The translations under genes and the position numbers were made by a program. The notes below the pieces were generated by a model. It saw nothing but the letters and a program-made list of their open reading frames with translations. It did not search any database and had not been told where the DNA came from. From Sphingomonas astaxanthinifaciens DSM 22298 (GTDB lineage Bacteria > Pseudomonadota > Alphaproteobacteria > Sphingomonadales > Sphingomonadaceae), in contig NZ_JONN01000001.1 in the NCBI RefSeq assembly GCF_000711715.1, forward strand, positions 186,001-250,000: DNA of 64,000 nucleotides. The letters are read 5' to 3'. Of the stretch, positions 49,440 to 57,365 are shown piece after piece (position 1 is the stretch's first letter; each line of letters begins with the position of its first letter).

Positions 49440-50285
49440 ATGGCCAAGATCGCCCATCTCTCCGACCTTCATTTCGGTGCGCATGACGAGACCATCGTCG
49501 CTGCGCTCGAGCAGGAAGTGGACGCCGCGAGGCCCGATCTCGTGGTGATCAGCGGCGACTTCACCCAGCGCGCGCGGACCGAGCAGTTCCAGCGCGCAGG
49601 GCGCTTCCTCGAACGGCTGAACGAGGCCGGGCACGAGGTGCTGGCGGTGCCCGGCAATCACGACGTGCCGCTGTACGACGTGCTTCGGCGCTTTCTCTCG
49701 CCGCTCGCGCGGTACAAGAAGTTCGTCGATGGGACGCTCTGTCCGTGGCATCAATTGCCCGGCGTGTCGGTGCTGGGCCTCAACACGGCGCGCTCGCTGA
49801 CGATCAAGGACGGGCGGGTCAATCGCGAACAGCTCGATTTCGTTCGTCGCCATTTCGAGCAGGCGCCAGCCGATGCGCTGAAGGTGCTGGTCACGCACCA
49901 TCCGCTGTTTGCGCTGCCGGTCGACGATGCCGGGATCATCGGCAAGGCGATCGGCCGGCAGGAACTGGCGCTCGACGCGGTCCATGAGCTCGGGATCGAC
50001 CTGCTGCTCGCCGGGCACAATCATCGCGCCTCGACCCATTATGCCCGAGACCTGGTCACCCGCGCGGGCGGCGCGCTGGTCATCCAGGCGGGCACCGCCA
50101 CTTCGGTCCGGACCCGCGAGGAAGAACAGAGCTTCAACCTCCTCGAGGTCTCGCCGAAAGAGGTGACGATCGGGCTCAAGCGCTGGACCGGAAGCGCCTT
50201 CGAAGCCGCGCAGCCGACCCGCTTCGTCGAGTCCGCGCAGGGCTGGGAACAGGCACCGGTGCTCGCCGATCCGGCCGAGGCTTGA
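49440..50285 (+). CDS. Calcineurin-like metallophosphoesterase
   Basis: The 281-residue protein has the full motif order: AHLSDLHFG (D-x-H), VISGDFTQRA (GDx), VPGNHDVPLYD (GNHD), VTHHPLF (H) and LAGHNHRAS (GHxH). It resembles class III cyclic-nucleotide phosphodiesterases (CpdA/3',5'-cAMP type), but the substrate is not shown. ATG at 49440 is favoured (MAKIAHLSDLHFG). It lies directly before nadC, whose possible TTG start overlaps this stop. Confidence 0.88.
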   Translation: MAKIAHLSDLHFGAHDETIVAALEQEVDAARPDLVVISGDFTQRARTEQFQRAGRFLERLNEAGHEVLAVPGNHDVPLYDVLRRFLSPLARYKKFVDGTLCPWHQLPGVSVLGLNTARSLTIKDGRVNREQLDFVRRHFEQAPADALKVLVTHHPLFALPVDDAGIIGKAIGRQELALDAVHELGIDLLLAGHNHRASTHYARDLVTRAGGALVIQAGTATSVRTREEEQSFNLLEVSPKEVTIGLKRWTGSAFEAAQPTRFVESAQGWEQAPVLADPAEA

Positions 50286-50305
50286 GCGCGGCACTGCCAG
50301 CCGCC

Positions 50306-51157
50306 ATGAGCGTAGCCATGATCGACGGTTTCGACACAGACGCGTTCGTCACCCGCACGCTGGCGGAGGACATGGGGCAGGGCGGCGACGTCACCTCGGC
50401 CTCGACGATCCCCGCCGAGGCTCGTTTCACCGCGACGATGAATTGCCGCGAGGAGATCGTGGTCGCCGGAATCTGTCTCGCCGAGGCCTTCTTCCGTCGG
50501 CTCGACCCCGCGGTGGGGATCGAGACTCCGGTCCGCGATGGCGAGCGGGTGCCGGCAGGAACGGTGCTGATGCGGCTCGAGGGGCAGGCGCGGGCGATGC
50601 TCACCGCCGAGCGCTCGGCGCTGAACACGCTTCAGCATCTGTCGGGAATTGCCACGCTGGCCCGCCGTTATGTGGATGTCATCGCGGGCACCGGGGCGAT
50701 CCTGCTCGACACGCGCAAGACCATTCCCGGGCTTCGCCTGCTCGAGAAATATGCGGCCCGCATGGGCGGCGCGCACAATCACCGGCTGCGGCTCGACGAC
50801 GGCCTGCTCATCAAGGACAATCATGTCGCGGTGAACGGCTCGGTCGAGGCCGCGGTGGCGCGCGCCAAGGCGGCGAAGACCGGGCTCCAGGTCCAGGTCG
50901 AGGTCGACCGGGTGGCGCAGATCGAGCCGGCGCTTGCCGCCGGGGCCGAGCGGTTGCTGCTCGACAACATGCCGCCTCCGGTGCTGCGCGAAGCGGTGGC
51001 GCTGGTCGCCGGGCGGGTGCCGCTCGAGGCTTCGGGCGGGGTCAATCTCGACACCATCCGGGCGATCGCCGAGACCGGGGTGGACTTCATCTCGGTCGGC
51101 CGGATCACCCAATCGGCGCCGGCGGTCGATATCGGGCTTGATTTCGCGTTAATCTAG
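50306..51157 (+). CDS. nadC: Nicotinate-nucleotide pyrophosphorylase (carboxylating; quinolinate phosphoribosyltransferase)
   Basis: Makes nicotinate mononucleotide from quinolinate and PRPP in NAD synthesis. The protein has EDMGQGGDVTS near the start, AERSALNTLQHLSGIATLARRYVD, LDTRKTIPGLRLLEKYA, GGAHNHRLRLDDGLLIKDNH, and EASGGVNLDTIRAIAETGVDFISVGRITQS at the end. ATG at 50306 gives 283 residues; TTG at 50282 would overlap the phosphodiesterase stop, ATG at 50318 is also possible. No nadA or nadB is adjacent. Confidence 0.95.
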   Translation: MSVAMIDGFDTDAFVTRTLAEDMGQGGDVTSASTIPAEARFTATMNCREEIVVAGICLAEAFFRRLDPAVGIETPVRDGERVPAGTVLMRLEGQARAMLTAERSALNTLQHLSGIATLARRYVDVIAGTGAILLDTRKTIPGLRLLEKYAARMGGAHNHRLRLDDGLLIKDNHVAVNGSVEAAVARAKAAKTGLQVQVEVDRVAQIEPALAAGAERLLLDNMPPPVLREAVALVAGRVPLEASGGVNLDTIRAIAETGVDFISVGRITQSAPAVDIGLDFALI

Positions 51158-51238
51158 CTGAACGAAGGCGAACGCCGCGGTTCAGGAGGGTGTCAGCGCC
51201 CGAGGTCCAGACAGGTCTCCACACGAAAGGAGCCTGTC

Positions 51239-51625
51239 ATGCTCAAGAAGTTTCTGTTCGCCGCGTCCGCCGTCTCGCTGGTCGCGATCCCGGGCGCCGC
51301 GAGCGCGCAATATTATCCGAGCCCCTATGGCGGCTATAATGGCCAGACCTATTACGGTTATGGCGGCAATCGCTGCTCGGGCACGACCGGCACGATCGTC
51401 GGCGGTGTCGCCGGTGCGGTGGTCGGCAACCAGATCGGCAAGAGCGCCGGCCGCAGCCGCTACGACTATTACGGCAACCGCCGCGGCGGCAGCGGGACGA
51501 CCGGTGCGATCATCGGCGGTGCGGTCGGTGCCCTGCTCGGTCGCAAGATCGACAAGGACAGCTGCAAGAGCCGGAACTACGGCTACAACAATTACCGCTA
51601 CAACAATTACGGCTATCGCTACTAA
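51239..51625 (+). CDS. Secreted glycine-zipper 2TM protein
   Basis: The 128-residue protein has a signal peptide (LKKFLFAASAVSLVAIPGAASA), a Tyr/Gly-rich stretch, and two glycine-zipper hairpin segments: TGTIVGGVAGAVVGNQIG and TGAIIGGAVGALLGRKI. It ends with repeats of the NYxYNN type. This is the glycine-zipper 2TM layout of small outer-membrane or periplasmic proteins. AAAGGAGC precedes the ATG. A strong terminator follows. Confidence 0.82.
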   Translation: MLKKFLFAASAVSLVAIPGAASAQYYPSPYGGYNGQTYYGYGGNRCSGTTGTIVGGVAGAVVGNQIGKSAGRSRYDYYGNRRGGSGTTGAIIGGAVGALLGRKIDKDSCKSRNYGYNNYRYNNYGYRY

Positions 51626-51648
51626 GCACCGCCGTTGCTGACGAGAGA

Positions 51649-51683
51649 GGGCTGCCGGGCTTTGGACCCGGTGGCCCTTTTTC
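51649..51683 (+). terminator. Intrinsic terminator of the glycine-zipper gene
   Basis: GGGCTGCCGGG pairs with CCCGGTGGCCC (two mismatches) around CTTTGGA, then TTTTT. Confidence 0.85.
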
Positions 51684-51743
51684 CATTTGGGGCTGGCCGC
51701 ACGTCCGTTATAGGCCGGTCAACCAATTCAGGAGTGCTTTAAC

Positions 51744-53150
51744 GTGTTCAAGGGTTTGTCGCCGATCATGTACCGCGGCCGCGAGGTCTGGCCGCTGGTC
51801 GAGGGCGGCAAGGGTGTCAGCGCGACCAATCATGCCAGCTCGGGCGCCTGGGCCGCCGCCGGCGGCATTGGCACGGTCAGCGCGGTCAACGCCGACAGCT
51901 ATGATCCCGAAGGCCGGATCGTCCCTCAGGTCTACAGCGGCATGACCCGCCGCGAGCGGCACGAAGAGCTGATCAAATATGCCATCGACGGCGCGGTGGC
52001 GCAGGTCCGCAAGGCCTATGACATCGCCAGCGGCAAGGGCGCCATCAACATCAACGTGCTGTGGGAAATGGGCGGCGCGCAGCACGTCCTCCACGGCGTG
52101 CTCGAGCGGACCAAGGGCCTCGTCGCGGGCGTCACCTGCGGCGCCGGCATGCCCTACAAGCTCAGCGAGATCGCCGCGCAGTACAATGTTTCCTACCTCC
52201 CGATCGTGAGCTCGGGCCGTGCCTTTCGCGCGCTGTGGAAGCGCGCCTACAGCAAGGTCGCGGACCTCTTGAGCGCGGTCGTCTACGAGGATCCGTGGCT
52301 CGCCGGCGGGCACAATGGCCTCAGCAACGCCGAAGACCCCCGTGCGCCGCAGGACCCCTATCCGCGGGTCGCCGAGCTGCGCGCCGTCATGCGCGAGGGT
52401 GGGATCAGCGACGACGTGCCGATCGTCATGGCGGGCGGCGTCTGGCGGCTCGACGAGTGGGAGAACTGGATCGACAATCCCGAGCTTGGGAGCATCATGT
52501 TCCAGTTCGGCACCCGGCCGCTCCTCACGCAGGAAAGCCCGATCCCGGTCGAGTGGAAGCAGCGGCTGATGACGCTGGAGGAGGGCGACGTCCTCCTGCA
52601 TAAATTCTCGCCCACCGGCTTCTACTCGTCGGCCGTGCGCAACCCGTTCCTGCGCAATCTCGAAGCGCGCAGCGAGCGCCAGATCGCCTTCACCAAGGAG
52701 AGCGTCGGCGACCACGCCTTCGAGCTCGACGTCGGGATCGGCACCAAGAAGAATTACTGGGTCACCAAGGGCGACCTGCAGCATGCCCGCGAATGGTATG
52801 GCCAGGGCTTCACGCAGGCGATGAAGACCCCCGACGACACGCTGGTCTTCGTCACGCCCGAGGAAGAGAAGATCATCCGCAAGGACCAGGCCGACTGCAT
52901 GGGCTGCCTCTCGCAGTGCAGCTTCTCGAGCTGGGCCGACAATGAGAAGAACTCGACCGGCCGGCTCGCCGACCCGCGCAGCTTCTGCATCCAGAAGACG
53001 CTGCAGGACATTGCCCACGGCGGTCCGGTCGAGGAGAACCTCATGTTCGCCGGCCATGCGGCCTTCCGCTTCAAGACCGATCCCTTCTACTCGAACGGCT
53101 TCGTCCCGACGGTGAAGCAGCTGGTGGACCGGATCCGGACCGGCGCGTGA
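51744..53150 (+). CDS. Nitronate monooxygenase-family FMN protein with C-terminal cysteine cluster
   Basis: The 468-residue TIM barrel begins LSPIMYRGREVWPLVEGGKGVSATNHASSGAWAAAGGIGTVS and has NINVLWEMGG, the VTCGAGMPYKL stretch, SSGRAFRAL and MAGGVWRLDEWENW. These are nitronate monooxygenase/2-nitropropane dioxygenase features. Unlike short family members, it has about 130 more residues with a DCMGCLSQCSFSSW cysteine group (about 388-401) and SFCIQKT, which might bind metal or an iron-sulfur cluster. Substrate unknown. It is joined to the next gene by a one-base overlap. Confidence 0.82.
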   Translation: MFKGLSPIMYRGREVWPLVEGGKGVSATNHASSGAWAAAGGIGTVSAVNADSYDPEGRIVPQVYSGMTRRERHEELIKYAIDGAVAQVRKAYDIASGKGAININVLWEMGGAQHVLHGVLERTKGLVAGVTCGAGMPYKLSEIAAQYNVSYLPIVSSGRAFRALWKRAYSKVADLLSAVVYEDPWLAGGHNGLSNAEDPRAPQDPYPRVAELRAVMREGGISDDVPIVMAGGVWRLDEWENWIDNPELGSIMFQFGTRPLLTQESPIPVEWKQRLMTLEEGDVLLHKFSPTGFYSSAVRNPFLRNLEARSERQIAFTKESVGDHAFELDVGIGTKKNYWVTKGDLQHAREWYGQGFTQAMKTPDDTLVFVTPEEEKIIRKDQADCMGCLSQCSFSSWADNEKNSTGRLADPRSFCIQKTLQDIAHGGPVEENLMFAGHAAFRFKTDPFYSNGFVPTVKQLVDRIRTGA

Positions 53151-53623
53151 TGAAGGCGCTGCTCGGGCTCGCATTGCTGGGACTGGCCAGTGCGGCGGCG
53201 GCGCAGGACAAGCCCGTGCCCTATTGGGCGAGCCTGGCCAGCGGCGAGGCGATGATGCGGACGGGCCCGGCGCGGACCTATCCCGGCGTATGGCTCTACA
53301 AGCGGCGCGACCTGCCGGTGCGCGTGCTCAAGCGATTCGAGAATTGGCGCCTGATCGAGGACAGCGAGGGCGCAAAGGGCTGGATGCTGCGGACGATGCT
53401 GAGCGATCGCCGCACCGCGCTGGTGACTGGTACGTCGCCGCGCCCGGTCCATGCGCAGCCCAGCGAGGGCAGCCGCATCCGCTACATGGTCGAGCCCGGC
53501 GTGATCGGCCGCGTCAGCGACTGTGACGGCAGCTGGTGCCACATCCAGATCGGCAAGCGCGAAGGCAGCATCCGGATCGCCGATTTATGGGGCGTTGCGC
53601 CGGGTGAGCAGGTCGACGACTAG
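53150..53623 (+). CDS. Secreted SH3-domain protein
   Basis: The 157-residue protein has a signal peptide (KALLGLALLGLASAAAA) and two bacterial SH3 (SH3_3/DUF1058-like) repeats: ASLASGEAMMRTGPARTYPGVWLYKRRDLPVRVLKRFENWRLIEDSEGAKGWMLRTML and PVHAQPSEGSRIRYMVEPGVIGRVSDCDGSWCHIQIGKREGSI, with a cysteine pair. Cell-wall or periplasmic binding is likely. The start is ATG at 53150 (GTG at 53147 adds one residue), overlapping the previous stop. Confidence 0.85.
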   Translation: MKALLGLALLGLASAAAAQDKPVPYWASLASGEAMMRTGPARTYPGVWLYKRRDLPVRVLKRFENWRLIEDSEGAKGWMLRTMLSDRRTALVTGTSPRPVHAQPSEGSRIRYMVEPGVIGRVSDCDGSWCHIQIGKREGSIRIADLWGVAPGEQVDD

Positions 53624-53637
53624 CCTGTAAAGAGTTC

Positions 53638-53660
53638 TTGACTGTCAAACATGTTTGTCA
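53638..53660. promoter_or_regulatory. Promoter/operator of the XRE regulator gene
   Basis: TTGACT (53638-53643) is a good -35. Just behind it lies the perfect 12-base palindrome CAAACATGTTTG (53646-53657), within TGTCAAACATGTTTGTCA. A -10 (CATACC, 53659-53664) would be 15 bases on. The operator would lie between the boxes, 17 bases ahead of the XRE start codon, pointing to self-repression. Confidence 0.55.
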
Positions 53661-53673
53661 TACCCCGGGGCTC

Positions 53674-53880
53674 ATGGAGAACCGGGTCAGGGACTGGCGC
53701 GAGCAGGCCGGATGGAGCCAGGGCGAACTTGCCCGTCGGCTCGGCGTGTCGCGGCAGACGATCAATGCGGTCGAGACCGACAAATATGACCCGAGCCTCC
53801 CGCTGGCGCTGCGCATGGCGAAACTCTTCGCGGTGCCGGTCGACCAGTTGTTCCTCGATTCCTGGGAGCCGGAAGCATGA
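53674..53880 (+). CDS. XRE-family helix-turn-helix regulator (small)
   Basis: The 68-residue protein is essentially one HTH_3 domain: ENRVRDWREQAGWSQGELARRLGVSRQTINAVETDKYDPSLPLALRMAKLFAVPVDQLF. The start at 53674 was chosen (ATG, MENRVR) over an upstream extension that runs through the promoter. It is followed by a four-base overlap (ATGA) into a membrane protein gene, so the pair is one unit. An adjacent palindrome suggests self-control. Confidence 0.88.
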   Translation: MENRVRDWREQAGWSQGELARRLGVSRQTINAVETDKYDPSLPLALRMAKLFAVPVDQLFLDSWEPEA

Positions 53881-54536
53881 TGTCGCCGCCGCAGACCTCC
53901 AACGCCAAGATCCGCAAAGCCATCGTCCAGCTGGTGCTGGGGGGAGCCGTCGGCGCCGCGGCGATGATCGGCATGCTGACCCTGCTCGAGCGGCATGACG
54001 GCCTGCTTCAGGACAGCGGGCGGCTGGCCGCGCTGGCGACCGCGCTCGTCTATGCGTTGATGGCGGCGATCGTCGGGCTGGGGACGCTGGTGCCGGGGGT
54101 CGGGGCAAGGACCTTAAACGTCGAGGATGCCGAGGAGATTGCCGAGCAGCGGCAGGCGCTGGTGGTCGGGAGCCTGTCGTTCCTGGCGGTCGCGGTCCTG
54201 CTGGGCTCGCTCGGATTGGCGCGAGCGGAGGGGGCGGCCGGGCCGCTGTCCCCGACCTTGGCCGGACTGATTGCCGCCGCGTCCGCCGCGACCCTCGTCT
54301 TTCTCGGCATCCGCTACCGCCACGTCGGCGACGAGATGATGCGGCTCGCCTCCAAGGAAGCGAGTAGCATCATGCTCCTGCTGTTGCTGGTTGTGGTCGG
54401 CGGCAAGTCGGCGGCGGCGCAGCTCGGCTTCACCGCGCCGCTGGCCCCGCTCGAAATCCTCGCCGCCTTTTTCGCGCTCTACCTGCTCGCGGTCTTCATC
54501 GCGGTCGGTCGGCGCGGAATGCTCGCGCCGCGCTAG
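53877..54536 (+). CDS. Six-segment membrane protein, partner of the XRE regulator
   Basis: The 219-residue protein has about six hydrophobic segments (about 18-36, 50-70, 95-115, 127-146, 160-182, 190-212), a short RIRKAIVQL start, and no known motif. Small XRE regulators paired with multi-span membrane proteins are common in alphaproteobacteria; function unknown. The stop lies in the CTAG shared with the thiolase gene. Confidence 0.75.
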   Translation: MMSPPQTSNAKIRKAIVQLVLGGAVGAAAMIGMLTLLERHDGLLQDSGRLAALATALVYALMAAIVGLGTLVPGVGARTLNVEDAEEIAEQRQALVVGSLSFLAVAVLLGSLGLARAEGAAGPLSPTLAGLIAAASAATLVFLGIRYRHVGDEMMRLASKEASSIMLLLLLVVVGGKSAAAQLGFTAPLAPLEILAAFFALYLLAVFIAVGRRGMLAPR

Positions 54537-55726
54537 ACCAGTTCGACCGCCACCGCGGTGGCTTCGCCGCCGCCGATGCAGAGACTGGCGACGCCGCGCT
54601 TCAGGCCCTTCTGCTTGAGCGCGTTGAGGAGGGTGACGAGGATTCGGGTCCCCGACGCGCCGATCGGATGGCCGAGCGCGGTGGCGCCGCCGTGGACGTT
54701 GATCTTGTCGTGGCCGATGCCGAGGTCCTTCATCGCGAACATGGCGACGCAGGCGAAGGCCTCGTTGACCTCGAACAGGTCGACCTCGCCGATCGACCAG
54801 CCGGCCTTGTCGAGGACCTTGTGGATCGCGCCGATGGGAGCGATCGTGAACTCGGCCGGGGCCTGCGCATGCGCGGCGGTGGCGACGATCCGGGCGACGG
54901 GGGCGAGGCCCCTGTCGCGGGCGATCGACTCGCGGGTCAGGACAACCGCCGCCGCGCCGTCAGAGATGGACGAGCTGGTCGCGGCGGTGATCGTCCCGTC
55001 CTTGGCGAAGGCGGGCTTGAGCTGCGGAATCTTGTCGGGGCGACCGCGGCCGGGGGCTTCGTCGGTGTCGACGATGGTCTCGCCGCTACGGCTCTTCACC
55101 GTTACCGGCACGATCTCGTCAGCGAAGCCACCGCCGTCGATCGCCGCCTTGGCGCGGGCGAGACTCTCGATCGCATAGGCGTCCATCGACTCGCGGGTGA
55201 GCTGATAGTCGTTGGCGGTGTCCTGCGCGAAGGTGCCCATCGCGCGGCCTTCCTCATAGGCGTCCTCGAGCCCGTCGAGGAACATGTGGTCGTAGGCCGT
55301 GTCGTGACCCAGACGCGCGCCCGAACGATGCTTCTTGAGAAGGTAGGGAGCGTTGGTCATGCTCTCCATGCCGCCCGCGACGATCACGTCGGCATTGCCG
55401 GTGAGAATCGCTTCGGAGCCCATGATCACCGTCTGCATGCCCGAGCCGCAGACCTTGTTGACCGTGGTCGCCTGGACCGAGGTCGGAAGCCCGGCCTTGA
55501 TCGCGGCCTGGCGGGCCGGAGCCTGGCCGAGGCCGGCCGGCAGCACGCAACCCATGTAGATCCGGTCGATCTGGTCGCCGCTGACCCCGGCGCGCTCGAC
55601 CGCGGCCTTGACCGCGGTGGCGCCGAGCTCGGTCGCGCTGACGTCGGCCAGCGCGCCCTGCATCGCGCCCATCGGGGTGCGGGCGTAGGAAAGGATGACG
55701 GTGGGATCGGAAGCGGCGGTGGCCAT
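54533..55726 (-). CDS. Acetyl-CoA C-acetyltransferase (thiolase)
   Basis: Cleaves or forms acetoacetyl-CoA. The 397-residue protein has the nucleophile Cys in TVNKVCGSGMQTVIMG (about 90), GGMESMTNAPYLL, HIS in NEAFACVAMFAM and GGATALGHPIGASGTRIL, and the second Cys in VASLCIGGGEATAVAVE. Full length. It diverges from the isovaleryl-CoA dehydrogenase gene 88 bases away and may finish leucine breakdown (acetoacetyl-CoA to acetyl-CoA). Confidence 0.93.
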   Translation of the reverse strand: MATAASDPTVILSYARTPMGAMQGALADVSATELGATAVKAAVERAGVSGDQIDRIYMGCVLPAGLGQAPARQAAIKAGLPTSVQATTVNKVCGSGMQTVIMGSEAILTGNADVIVAGGMESMTNAPYLLKKHRSGARLGHDTAYDHMFLDGLEDAYEEGRAMGTFAQDTANDYQLTRESMDAYAIESLARAKAAIDGGGFADEIVPVTVKSRSGETIVDTDEAPGRGRPDKIPQLKPAFAKDGTITAATSSSISDGAAAVVLTRESIARDRGLAPVARIVATAAHAQAPAEFTIAPIGAIHKVLDKAGWSIGEVDLFEVNEAFACVAMFAMKDLGIGHDKINVHGGATALGHPIGASGTRILVTLLNALKQKGLKRGVASLCIGGGEATAVAVELV

Positions 55727-55814
55727 GGACGGACTCCGGTGGAAGAATGTTGCACTGCAATAAGCATTCCGGTCGGCTTGTCCAAGCCTCGGGGGCTCTG
55801 CTAGCGCCTTGGCC

Positions 55815-56972
55815 ATGTCCGCACCCATGCTCGATTTCGACCTCGGCGAGATGGCCGACACCATCCGCGATTCCACCCAGCGGTTCGCGACCGACCGGAT
55901 CATGCCGATCGCGGCGGAGATCGATCGCAACGATCGCTTCCCGATCGAGCTGTGGCCGGAAATGGGAGCGCTCGGCCTTCACGGAATCACCGTCGAGGAG
56001 GAGTGGGGCGGGCTCGGCCTCGGCTATCTCGAACACGTCGTCGCGCAGGAGGAAGTGGCGCGGGCCTCGGCCTCGGTGGGCCTCAGCTACGGCGCGCATT
56101 CGAACCTCTGCATCAACCAGATCCGCCGCTGGGCCAATGACGAGCAGAAACGCAAGTATCTGCCCAAGCTGATCAGCGGCGAGCATGTCGGCGCGCTGGC
56201 GATGAGCGAGGCCGGGGCGGGCTCCGACGTCGTCTCGATGAAGCTGAAAGCCGAGAAGAGCGGCAACGGATATCGCCTCAACGGCACCAAATTCTGGATC
56301 ACCAATGCGGCTTATGCCGACACCCTGGTGGTCTATGCCAAGACCTCGCCCGAGGCCGGCAGCCGCGGGATCACCGCCTTCCTGATCGAGAAGGACATGG
56401 AGGGCTTCTCCATCGGCCAGAAGATCGACAAGGTCGGGATGCGCGGAAGCCCGACGGCCGAGCTGGTGTTCGACGACTGCTTCGTTCCGGCCGAGAACGT
56501 CATGGGCCCCGAAAATGGCGGCGTCGGGGTACTGATGAGCGGGCTCGACTATGAGCGCGCGGTGCTCGCGGGGATCCAGCTCGGGATCATGCAGGCCTGT
56601 CTCGACGTGGTCATCCCCTACGTCCGCGAGCGCAAGCAGTTCGGCAAGCCGATCGGCGCGCAGCAGCTGATGCAGGCCAAGGTCGCCGACATGTATGTCG
56701 CGCTCAATTCGGCGCGGGCCTATGTCTACCAGGTCGCCAAGGCGTGCGACGCGGGCAAGACTACCCGCTTCGACGCGGCGGGCGCGATCCTGCTGGCGAG
56801 CGAAAGCGCGTTCAAGGTCGCGGGTGAGGCCGTCCAGGCGCTCGGCGGCGCGGGCTACACCAAGGATTGGCCGGTCGAGCGCTTCATGCGCGACGCCAAG
56901 CTCCTGGATATCGGCGCGGGTACGAACGAAATCCGCCGGATGCTGATCGGACGCGAGCTGATCGGGGCGTAA
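55815..56972 (+). CDS. Isovaleryl-CoA dehydrogenase
   Basis: Oxidises isovaleryl-CoA to 3-methylcrotonyl-CoA, with FAD and ETF, in leucine catabolism. The 385-residue protein has [35 protein letters not shown], and the catalytic Glu in [15 protein letters not shown] (near 246), where isovaleryl-CoA dehydrogenases place it, plus [10 protein letters not shown] at the end. Methylcrotonyl-CoA carboxylase genes downstream agree. ATG at 55815 (MSAPMLDF). Confidence 0.93.
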   Translation: MSAPMLDFDLGEMADTIRDSTQRFATDRIMPIAAEIDRNDRFPIELWPEMGALGLHGITVEEEWGGLGLGYLEHVVAQEEVARASASVGLSYGAHSNLCINQIRRWANDEQKRKYLPKLISGEHVGALAMSEAGAGSDVVSMKLKAEKSGNGYRLNGTKFWITNAAYADTLVVYAKTSPEAGSRGITAFLIEKDMEGFSIGQKIDKVGMRGSPTAELVFDDCFVPAENVMGPENGGVGVLMSGLDYERAVLAGIQLGIMQACLDVVIPYVRERKQFGKPIGAQQLMQAKVADMYVALNSARAYVYQVAKACDAGKTTRFDAAGAILLASESAFKVAGEAVQALGGAGYTKDWPVERFMRDAKLLDIGAGTNEIRRMLIGRELIGA

Positions 56973-56988
56973 GCTCGGCTTCGGCCGC

Positions 56989-57324
56989 TTATTTGCCCCC
57001 GAACATGAAGCCGACCGCGGCCATGATGCAGGCGAAGGCGGCGAAGTGGCGCCAGTGGAGGGGCTCGCCGAGCACCGTCACCATGAAGCCGCCGAAGACG
57101 ATCAGCGTGATCGCTTCCTGCGCGATCTTGAGCTGCGCGCCGGTCCAGCCGCTGGCGTAGCCCATCCGGTTGGCAGGGACAGCGAAGCAATATTCGACGA
57201 AGGCGATGCTCCAGCTGATGAAGATCACCAGCAGGACCGGTTTGCTCATCCCGCCCTTCAGATGCCAGTACCAGGCGGCGGTCATGAAGATGTTGGAGCA
57301 GATGAGCAGCAGGATCGTCGGCAT
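56989..57324 (-). CDS. DUF486 small membrane protein
   Basis: The 111-residue protein has four hydrophobic segments in the DMT-like pattern: TILLLICSNIFMTAAWYWHL, LLVIFISWSIAFVEYCFAVPANRMGY and QEAITLIVFGGFMVTVLGEP, ending HFAAFACIMAAVGFMF. This is DUF486. Role unknown, possibly transport. It lies inside the leucine-degradation block but on the opposite strand. Confidence 0.88.
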   Translation of the reverse strand: MPTILLLICSNIFMTAAWYWHLKGGMSKPVLLVIFISWSIAFVEYCFAVPANRMGYASGWTGAQLKIAQEAITLIVFGGFMVTVLGEPLHWRHFAAFACIMAAVGFMFGGK

Positions 57325-57365
57325 GGACGACCTGCTAGCTCATCCGCTTGTCGTGGGGGAGGGCC

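Noticed and set aside
48297..50294. 665-residue minus-strand frame upstream extension of the phosphotransferase
   Set aside because: The extension lies antisense to the metallophosphoesterase gene; the family start MDRTTANTG at 49364 explains the gene.
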